NCBI RefSeq assembly: GCF_902806685.2
Contig: NC_048537.1
Span: 13,910,720 to 13,974,719, forward strand
From: Maniola hyperantus
Taxonomy: Eukaryota; Arthropoda; Insecta; Lepidoptera; Nymphalidae
Direction of reading: 5' to 3'
DNA length: 64,000 nucleotides
The notes under the pieces are model-generated. The model made no database searches. It was not told the DNA's origin and saw only the letters and a list, made by a program, of their open reading frames with translations. Within the stretch, counting starts at the first letter, position 1, and each line of letters opens with the position of its first letter. Of the stretch, positions 55,314 through 64,000 are shown one piece after another. A program made the translations under genes and the position numbers.

Positions 55314-58300
55314 ACAAGTGTACCTGAATATAAGACTGTGGACATCGGAACTGCGTTTGATTCATATTAGGGTCATCCCAAGACTAATAAACCCGGATTG
55401 GAGGTTAAGTTGTTTATATCAGAAGATTGGATGTGATTCATGCCCAAAAATGCGGGTCTATCCTGGAAGATGTTAAAAGTGCCTGTACAAGACGCATAGC
55501 AACATATTTATTAGGTACTTATATCGGAAATTATATGAAGAAACCTACCTGAACGAATAACAAAGTGAATATGAAATATATACAAACTGCAATGGTGCTA
55601 CACTATTACTTTGGGAGTACTTGAGTAGACCTGTATCGAGTTGGAGGGCTTGTCTCCAACGCAACTACTCAAGAGATTGGTTTGAGGAAAGCACCTTGCA
55701 CTGTCTGGAACAAGCAGAAGTACGTAGGTCGATGGGTCCAATGCATCCATAGGTTGTATTGAAACGGTGAATCTGTGTACTTACCTTCTTACAGTGGATG
55801 TTCATTAAAGCATGGGTGAATATTAAGAGTGCCTAATGTTAGATTACTGCATCAAAATACCTAAGTAGGTATTTGATAAGTTACAATATTACCAATTGAT
55901 ACTTTTAGAACAGAGTAAGTGAAGGCTATAATTATTAATAGTAAGTAGATATCAGCATTATGACTTATTTGAGAGTTCAAAGTAAGGGATTATAGTTTTG
56001 TTCTGACCGCTTTAATGGATTATTATGTAGGGACATACCTAGCCCAAGATTTGATCTATGAAGTTATAAGTAGTTTAATTTCAAGACTGGATGCAACGCA
56101 CCGTAGTACTAACACCTTGTATTTTAAAATCGAAATAAGGTAATAAGTGATATGAAATACTTTAAACCAAATAGGCACCTACCTATATTAAAGTAGAATC
56201 AAGAAAACAATTAGATTATTATGTAGGTAAGTACTTGATACATGAGCTAGTGTAGAAATATAAAAAATAGAGTTTATTTGCTAGAATGTGGTACAATTTG
56301 GTCTTAAATCTGTTTTGATCTAACACATTCAACCAATAACTGAGTGTGCAAATTATTACCTATAGTACATTATCATAGCATAATAAAATGTGAAAATTTA
56401 GAATGAATATCTACTTAACTTTATCTATCTAGGAAGTAATGTTAACAGTATAATTTTATTCAAGTCTTAATTTAAATCATTCAACAATCATTTAAAAAAA
56501 AGAAATATGTACATGTGCTTTAGTTAAAAATAGAAATAATAATCTTACAATAACAACGGTCATATCTACATCAATGGGTCAATCAATGGTTTTAGTGCAA
56601 AATTTGGGTTATATACAGGGGTCTGATATAATCAAGTAGGTATGTACTTGATACTGGTGTCACTTAAATGAAATATTTCCGAGATTATTCAACTGTTACC
56701 ATTTTTTTCATGTTTTGACAACTTTTCTGATGATGTCCACGACCCTGTGACCCCGACTTGACGATGAGGTCGACGAATGTGAGATGAACAAGTGGTTTTG
56801 GCCTGCATCTGTGGTGGAGAAGTGCACATAACCTTCAAGTTGTGATTGGAAGCAGTCATGTACCTGCATGGATCGGATAAGAACACAGTAACTCTTGGTG
56901 TGAGGCCTGTTGTAATGATACAAAAGAAAAAAAAGCCATCCCGGCCTGCCTCATTATGATGGAGGCTGTAACCTCAAGGTATTGTTATGTAATACAGTAA
57001 TAAGAAGGTAAGAAACATCTGAATACTACTATGGTTAATTGAGGCAAATCTAGTTTACCTAGTAACTAAAATAAAGTCTTAAAACTTTGAATTGAATAGT
57101 CTCAATATGAGTAGTTATTCTTCTTTAATTAAATAATTACATACTTAACTATACACATAGTAATATTTTAGTACAATTTAAGGATAGAATGCCTGAAATA
57201 TGTGTCAGGTGCATGTGTTTTCATTACCTACCATTTAATGTAAGATTTTTGGATTTGGGTCTATGGTAGGCATGGTATGGTTGTGAGAATGATAGACAGT
57301 GATAGGGAGACTAATAGAGTCGATTGCCAGATGCACCCATTGAATACCTATCTACCGACTGAATAGTCTGTATTATGTACTGACAGACATAGATCAACCC
57401 GCAGGCCCTGCATAATCAAATATGATTTGAGTTCTCTACTAAGCTACTACTGGACATAAAGAAAAGATTTTGGAAAATTAGACCTGGGGTGGATCAGCTA
57501 ATAAATAATTAATTGGTCCACTAGATAAAGTAGGTAACATTGAACCTATTTGAATCTGTAGGTTTACTTATTCGACCAAATTAGAGTTATTAGATTACTT
57601 TGAATACCTAGTAAGTATAGGGTATGAAATATCAGGTTTGAATTAATCTAACTATGTACATACCAGAAACAGAAAGACATACAACACTCATGCTCACGAA
57701 AGTAGCCATGTGGATGTTGGAATTTTATTTGATTCTTATACCAATAAAATTTATATTAAGTGCTAGTATGTACTTTTGTTCCGTTTGCTCACCCTTGTGG
57801 AAATTATAAATTACATTTGCTGCAACCACCATTTAAGGAGAGGTGAGGTTATGAAAGGAAAATGAATTGAATCATTATTATATTAACCTAAAGTGAATTT
57901 AACTGATCAGATCAGATGAAAATAAATAAATGGACTTGAATTAAAATATTTATTTATCAGCATAACAGTGGTTCTTTCAAATGTTCTTAGAGTTTTATAA
58001 TTAAAAAAGGTAAAATTATGTGAGCTATCACATTCATATAAAGTCACTAGTAGCTGACATCCTCTTATACTAATAGATGACATGCATTCGTGATTTTTAG
58101 AATTTGGAAAATAAAAATAATAATAAAATAAAAACACGTTTCCACTTCTCATGCTCGTAAGGTTCTATTTTACGCAGGCTATAAGAGGACTAAAGTGCGT
58201 TTCATGCTGTTATACACAAGGTATTTAGAGGTAAACAACAGTCTCTCTGAATGACATATGGATGAGAAAGAATTTATGTAATTTCTATGGTGCCAGTGAA

Positions 58301-59760
58301 CTTTTGCACTTGTATTGAGGTTGCGACCTATACCTACCTACAAACTCATTACAGCACCCTCATTTAATCCCTACTCTTTTCGGTCAATCTATAGATATGT
58401 ACTTATAGTAATATTATATTGTTACATTTCCTCGCAATCGAAGTGAAAATCAGTGTTTATAACTCGGCTCAAGTGGCTTGTTTGGTGCCCTTGTTGTACA
58501 ATCTGCTTTCATAAATCAAAGCCTTTAGGTACTTACTACCTCGGAAAAACACACACTGAACAACAGGTTAACTACCAAGTACATCATATTTACTGTTGTT
58601 ATTATTGGATTGGCTTACCAACTTAATAGATGATACTATCTGCTGTAATAATAGAAATTAGAAAGAAATACTAAGTTACGAAGTTCAATTTTTATGTACG
58701 AGTAAAGGAAACTTTAAAAGATGTGTCTCTAATAACAAAAGAGAGTTACGAAGGTGTTATTAAATGAAGCGGCAATGACTGTGGCAATGTTATGTATAAC
58801 AGGGTCTGGATTGTTGTATTTCTTTATATAGCCTACTAACACATAATTTTATCATATCGTTGTTTCTCGGGTATAAATAATGCACGAATAATTCGATCTC
58901 TGACTTAGGTTTAGATCTGAAATAAGAAATGAAATTGTCAGTATACAGAGAAGTGTAAATCTTAACCTTGCAAGCCCCATCGGATAAATAGTGGAGAAAC
59001 GGATTCCCTACCTTTACTGCCCAAATTTTGACTAGCTATTTGACTTTGGAAAAAGGAGCTTATGAGATGCATATTTTTACTAAATAAATAAATTATTAAT
59101 ATAATTATTATAAACAAAAGACGGATTTGTCTCTTGTGTGTGTGCCCTTAAATTATATTAAAATTTCAAACGAGTTGCACAATTATTATCACCTGCAGAC
59201 ATTACACGTAGGGCGATTGTCTAAAACCTACATCAATCATTATTGTTCTGATTGGCTGAATTTGTGCGATTCTTGTTGCAACAATGCATTGTGGCCAATA
59301 GTGAGCGAGCATTAACCAATCAGAGATGATTGCGATCGTGACATTGTAGCTGTCAAACAACCGCGGTAGAGCCCACGGTGAACTAAAGATGTTTACTACT
59401 GTAGATACTCCACAAATAGTTGAGAATATCGATTTGAGTGTTGAGTTCAATAGTCTCGATAACTAGTCTTTCAAATCATTAATCAAATTACTGAAAGCCA
59501 TAAAGCAAATTAAGAAGAAGATTAATCAAATGAGATATTAAGGGAGCAAACACTTAGCGGGTTTGCCATAAACGTTGACACTATAATATTCATTCTATTG
59601 ACTGTACACAAATAATCGCTTCTGGTGGCTGTCTTGGGGAAGCTAATATAAAAAAAATGGTGTTTAATATTGTTATGATATAACGTGTCATTGTTATGAA
59701 TGTGATTATTATTTTTAGACTCTAAACGAACTGACAACCAGTGAATAAGAGAAAAGGATA
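55314..59760. other. Internal non-coding part of the LTR element, left of the array
   Basis: A+T-rich with no Helitron-like or SINE insertions, in contrast to the DNA before 55 kb. A patch at 56720-56920 is GC-richer, with two overlapping minus ORFs of 65 and 71 residues that I do not recognise. A strong acceptor-like CTTACCTTCTTACAG occurs at 55781-55795. Confidence 0.5.
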
Positions 59761-60740
59761 CCGACTTATGTATGGACTTAGTCCTGGTGCGATAAGCGGT
59801 GATCCCTGAGAATATTAGAAACGAATACCGACTTATGTATGGACTTACTCCTGGTGCGATAAGCGGTGATTCCTGAGAATATCTGAAAAGAATACCGACT
59901 TATGTATGGACTTATTCCTAGTGTGATAAGCGGTGATTCTTGAGAGTATTTTATGATAACCTAACGAGCAAATAAGAGAGAAGAATACCGACTTATGTAT
60001 GGACTTATTCCTGGTGTGATAAGCGGTGATTCTTGAGAGTATTTTATGATAACCTAACAAGCAAATAAGGGAAACGAATACCGACTTATGTATGGACTTA
60101 TTCCTGGTGCGATAAGCGGTGATTCCTGAGAATAGTTGAAAAGAATACCGACTTATGTATGGATTTATTCCTGGTGTGATAAGCGGTGATTCTTGAGAGT
60201 ATTTTATGATAACCTAACGAGCAAATAAGAGAGAAGAATACCGACTTATGTATGGACTTATTCCTGGTGTGATAAGCGGCGATTCTTGAGAGTATTTTAT
60301 GATAACCTAACAAGCAAATAAGGGAAACGAATACCGACTTATGTATGGACTTATTCCTGGTGCGATAAGCGGTGATTCCTGAGAATAGTTGAAAAGAATA
60401 CCGACTTATGTATGGATTTATTCCTGGTGTGATAAGCGGTGATTCCTGAGAATATTTTATGATGAACCAACCGGCAAATGAGAGAAAAGAATACCGACTT
60501 ATGTATGGACTTATTCCTGGTGAGATAAGCGGTGATTCTTGAGAATAGTTTATGATAAGCCAACAAGCAAATAGGGGAAACGAATACCGACTTATGTATG
60601 GACTTATTCCTCGTGTGATAAGCGGTGATTCCTGAGAATATTTTATGATGAACCAAGTGGCAAATGGGAGAAAAGAATACCGACTTATGTATGGACTTAT
60701 TCCTGGTGTGATAAGCGGTAATTACTGAGAATAGTTTATG
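59761..60740. repeat. 12-unit tandem array with 67- and 93-bp units
   Basis: The unit start CCGACTTATGTATGG occurs at 59761, 59828, 59895, 59988, 60081, 60148, 60241, 60334, 60401, 60494, 60587 and 60680. Spacings are 67, 67, 93, 93, 67, 93, 93, 67, 93, 93, 93. All units share a core of about 58 bases (ending GATAAGCGGTGATTCCTGAG); long units add 26 bases (TATGATAACCTAACGAGC). The block 93+93+67 = 253 bp is itself duplicated (59895 and 60148) with 3 differences. Because 93 is a multiple of three, minus-strand ORFs with a 31-residue period appear; they end at 67-bp units and are not credible genes. Confidence 0.95.
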
Positions 60741-63700
60741 TAATATAACTTGTCCCAATTGTGTCAAAGCAATCGTGCCAAAGGAGGGCAGCATTGACTA
60801 TAATATAGACCTAAGAATAAGGAATCAAGAATGACAAATGGAAGGTGGCAATACTGACGTAAACAATGGATCGTATTCCGGTGACAAAAGCTGGTCCTAG
60901 TAAGAACCAACAAACGAATTGGAAAACGGCTGACGAAGCGTCTGAAAAATGACGAACAATAATAGTCTGGTAAAACCTGATTCGATAATCCCGATGCGAG
61001 TGGACGGTGATCTTCAGTATGAACTTCAGCAACTGATCGGGTCGCGATGGTGACAAGAGGGAGTCTAGTTAATTTGATGGAAAACAAGCAGACTAATTCG
61101 GGGTCGGCAAGTGGAAAGGGTGTATCCTTTTTATTAATAATAATAGATTTATCTACAGAATAGAGGTACAGAAGTAGATATCATGGTTGGAAATCACTTT
61201 ACCTGTTCTAGCAGATACTCACTAATGTTCAAGGGTTACTTAAATTCAAATTAAAGTTCTTATAATTGACGTATTCCGTAATGATATATTAATTATGTCT
61301 TGCTGAATTCGGTACGTAGTAGCTAGAAGTTGTATAGACCCTTTAAAGTAGATCTAAAATGACATGCTGATTGTAAATGCTAAATATCGGTTCATGTTAA
61401 TGTACATCTTCGCAGTCACTCATTGTATTACGTTGATGTTTGGTGGAAACAGCACAGTAAAGAGCAAATTCTTAAATACTATTTCAAGTAACATCTATTC
61501 CAATAGACTATATAAGCAGTTCGCGCACGAAGGCTTGCTTACTTCACTCGCTAGGTATTAATGTATGGATCGCTGATATGTTATTAAAGCGTATAAGTAC
61601 ACCAATGTATCACGAAATAATTTCCTACATCTTTGTCATTCATTTGTTACACACTGACACGAGACAAGCAACGGTGACCGATGCGGCAATTCACGGCTCA
61701 GCATGACGCTGGGTTGGTGCAGCGTTTGGTGCTGTTTGTCCTCAATCACCGTGTTCAAGTTAACCATATTATCATAAGAGGACGAGGGTCTCTGGCATCG
61801 TTCGTCCTTACGCGCTCAAGAATGTACAAGAATGGAAGTTTCCAGAAATCAGATTTTATTGTATGTTACATCAATTAAGTCTATAGTGCCATGAAGGACT
61901 CGTTGCTTGCGAGACAATAAAATGGGGCAACAAAACGCCGTCTGTTGCGCTCTCTATCGCACTTACGGGGCTTATGGTAGACACAGTTATGCATGCATCT
62001 GCCCCTAGTGCAAGGATGATATGGGGCATCACAGGTAACGAGTTTATAATAATACAATAATACCTTGGCTAACATCATTGTGACTTATTTTGTTATATTA
62101 ATAATAGTATTTGTTGTGCTACAATCGAGATACAGTCAGAGGCAGTCGTCTCAGTTATTTGAAAATATAGGATTACATTTTACACATTGTAGATCTCATA
62201 GTGATCTGTACTGTGTGTATCATTATCAATTAGTGGATTCATGTTTCTTTAAATTTCTGGAATAATATGATTATTGGGGTCTCCTTAGAATACATTGTGG
62301 TTTGTTTCGATCTTAGTACTTATTAATAATAACAACTACATTTAACCATATTATTTATCTTGACTTCGTAGACATAGGTTCAATATTCAATAACTCAATT
62401 TGATAGGTAATTATCTTTTATTGTTATTCAAGTAGAGTACAAAATATGGTCACATAATATCTGTGCCGACATCTCTGCCTTTCTGGTCTGCAAAATTATT
62501 TTACAATCATTATTCATATACTTACCGATATTGCTTAGTATAATACTACATATATGCAATTAAAGATTGGCATATTGTTTTCTTATTATTTGTTTTACGT
62601 TACATACTTATATTGTAATATATATATATATATATTTTATTTTATTTTTTTTCAACGGTGTCAATCAGTAGGTACCACTTGAGAATAATTAAATGTCAAT
62701 TCACGATAATCAAATTGGTAATGCATGAAACACTACAAAGACATTATAATCAAGGTCAACTCATATCAAATATTCATCAATTGTATGAGAACATTGGATT
62801 ATAAGATATTCTTTTAATTTATTTTTAAGTTTAAAGAAATTATGAAGTCTACAGAAGTAGTTAGGTTCATTAGTATATTGTAAAACTTTGTGATTAATTT
62901 TGTATAAAGTGTTAGTAATGGTCAATGGGATCCAACAACTCTTACCATATCTCTTAAAATGTATATACTAGTGAAAATATTGTAATTTGTGTTGCATTAG
63001 AGCATTATGTAGGATTAGAATTCATGTCATTACAGTGGTAAGAAGGAAAGGGCAAACAAACTTACTTTAATTGAAAACTGATAGTGACATTGTTTAAAAT
63101 CATAGAGTACTTAGCACTCAGAATTCAAGTTGGTGATAATTCACTATCCTTCTTTTCTTTCCTCGTTGTTGTTTTGTTTAAGGTTGATTATATTTTATTC
63201 GCTTTAAATGCAAATTACCAAAGATGTTTTATAATTCTCATAATTAGTATTGCCACATTTGCCATGCAAATATTTATTCACGTATTACTAAATACAAATA
63301 CAAACTTGAAGAATATGTAGTTCATAATAATATTTAAAAATAAAATTATTGATTTCACTATAATTTCCTTGTATTAAGTATTAACATAAATTGTGTTGAT
63401 TTCAATATTTGATTATACTATTGTGAATTGGTTGTATACGTATATCACTAACAATAACTAGATCATACAATTTTCTTAATATCAAGCTTAAATCAGAATG
63501 ACTTATAGTATTTACTATTTACTTATCTCAGTGTGATTTGTTGTGTATTTATAAGAATTAGACTTAAAGATGTTGATTGCAATGTACATAATGATTATTG
63601 ATACCAGTATTTTGTAGGTCTCATTGGCACTTGTTTAGTGCACTTGTTAAATCTAACAATGTTAGCTTTGATCTGTTAGAGGAATTATTATACTAATCAT

Positions 63701-63830
63701 ATTAATTATAATATAGGACTGTTAAGGTATTCTATGTTGCTCCTATTGAGTTATGGGTATGAGGGCATTACCCTCGGTTGGAAGGCCGAGTGGTCAGATA
63801 TGAGGACATATCTGGAGCAGGATGGACGAC
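60741..63830. other. Internal non-coding part of the LTR element, right of the array
   Basis: Purine-rich up to 61120, then A+T-rich. A (TA)n run is at 62618-62635. Two short hairpins, CTCGG...CCGAG and CAGATATG...CATATCTG, lie at 63773-63815 just before the right LTR. No domain recognised in any ORF. Confidence 0.5.
60866..60952 (+). pseudogene. Short coding-like frame, possible gag start remnant
   Basis: ATG-start frame of 28 codons, MDRIPVTKAGPSKNQQTNWK then TADEASEK and stop. A second coding-like stretch, PMRVDGDLQYELQQLIGSRW, follows at about 60990-61050. The hydrophilic Lys/Gln/Asn/Ser composition and position right of the array would suit a collapsed gag, but there is no match to a known family. 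Confidence 0.2.
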
Positions 63831-64000
63831 TGTAGGCAACACAGAAAACCTGCCATCTGTCACCCGTGGGTGGAGGTGTGACAGTGGTAGCGGCGTCGGA
63901 CGGACGCAGCGAGAGAAAAAAGATGGACGATATAAAAGTAATTAAGCGAGATATAAGTACTAGGTGATTAATTAAGCTAGATATAAACTAAGTGGATGTT
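63831..64000 (+). repeat. Right terminal direct repeat (3' LTR), cut by the window end
   Basis: Identical to 55144-55313 at all 170 positions. The window ends inside it, so its true end and flanking target duplication cannot be seen. Confidence 0.8.

Larger units (their letters stand above)
55144..64000 (+). mobile_element. Large candidate non-autonomous LTR retrotransposon, right end outside the window
   Basis: Two direct repeats starting TGTAGGCAACACAG, at 55144 and 63831, are identical over all 170 bases visible. The left one interrupts a Helitron-like fragment. The 8.5 kb between them has no frame with reverse transcriptase, protease, integrase or a CCHC knuckle; the longest ORF is an artefact of the tandem array. 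Identical ends with no coding capacity fit a recently moved, non-autonomous LTR element. Known parallels are large retrotransposon derivatives that borrow enzymes. Not shown: the true LTR length, target-site duplication, primer-binding site and a clear polypurine tract (GGAGCAGGATGGAC before the right copy is only weakly purine-rich). Alternatives: two independent solo LTRs flanking host DNA, or a segmental duplication edge. Confidence 0.6.

Noticed and set aside
55400..55460. Primer-binding site search after the left LTR
   Set aside because: No TGG-start stretch matched the 3' end of a tRNA that I could recall with confidence.
60351..60794. 147-residue minus-strand ORF with a 31-residue repeat
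   Set aside because: It exists because 93-bp units are divisible by three; neighbouring 67-bp units break the frame, and no domain or promoter supports it.
63773..63815. Two small hairpins before the right LTR, considered as a tRNA-derived or packaging signal
   Set aside because: Stems are only 5 and 8 bp and no left-end counterpart was seen; kept only as a note under the element.
1..64000. CRISPR arrays, bacterial operons, ribosomal RNA genes
   Set aside because: None present; the only array is the 67/93-bp tandem repeat, which lacks repeat-spacer structure, and composition and repeats are those of an insect nuclear genome.

Overview
The window reads as nuclear DNA of a butterfly or moth. 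It is A+T rich, has no bacterial-style gene order and no long ORF, and is crowded with short dispersed elements of types I recognise from lepidopteran genomes: Helitron-like elements ending in CTAG, three tRNA-derived SINE families, worn RTE-type LINE 3' ends and many foldback (MITE-like) elements. The genus cannot be named from sequence alone.

Only one host coding segment is convincing. It is a first coding exon at 12394-12442 on the + strand: a short signal-peptide-like start that ends at a good splice donor, behind a GC-richer promoter-like stretch. No partner exon could be recognised, so most of the window downstream is probably a very long first intron, or intergenic DNA.

Layout. 1-12.2 kb: RTE 3' ends, SINEs, GC-rich palindromic elements, Helitron-like elements and one odd TE protein fragment (3.8 kb). 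12.2-12.45 kb: promoter and exon 1. 12.45-55.1 kb: intron-like or intergenic DNA holding about 45 small mobile elements, a tRNA-like sequence (31.3 kb), a perfect 28-bp inverted repeat (39.0 kb), a LINE C-terminal remnant (43.1 kb) and a 759-bp Helitron-like element (44.5-45.3 kb). 55144-64000: a large candidate LTR element, bounded by two identical 170-bp direct repeats and running off the right edge.

The last region is the most unusual. The two 170-bp copies match at every base, which implies recent insertion, yet the 8.5 kb between them shows no gag, protease, reverse transcriptase, RNase H or integrase. Instead it carries a 12-unit tandem array (59761-60740) with 67- and 93-bp unit classes and a 253-bp higher-order period. 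This suggests a large non-autonomous LTR retrotransposon moved by proteins supplied in trans. The right-hand end, the target-site duplication and the true LTR length lie outside the window.

Almost all short ORFs here fall inside SINEs, foldback elements or the tandem array, and I do not regard them as genes.
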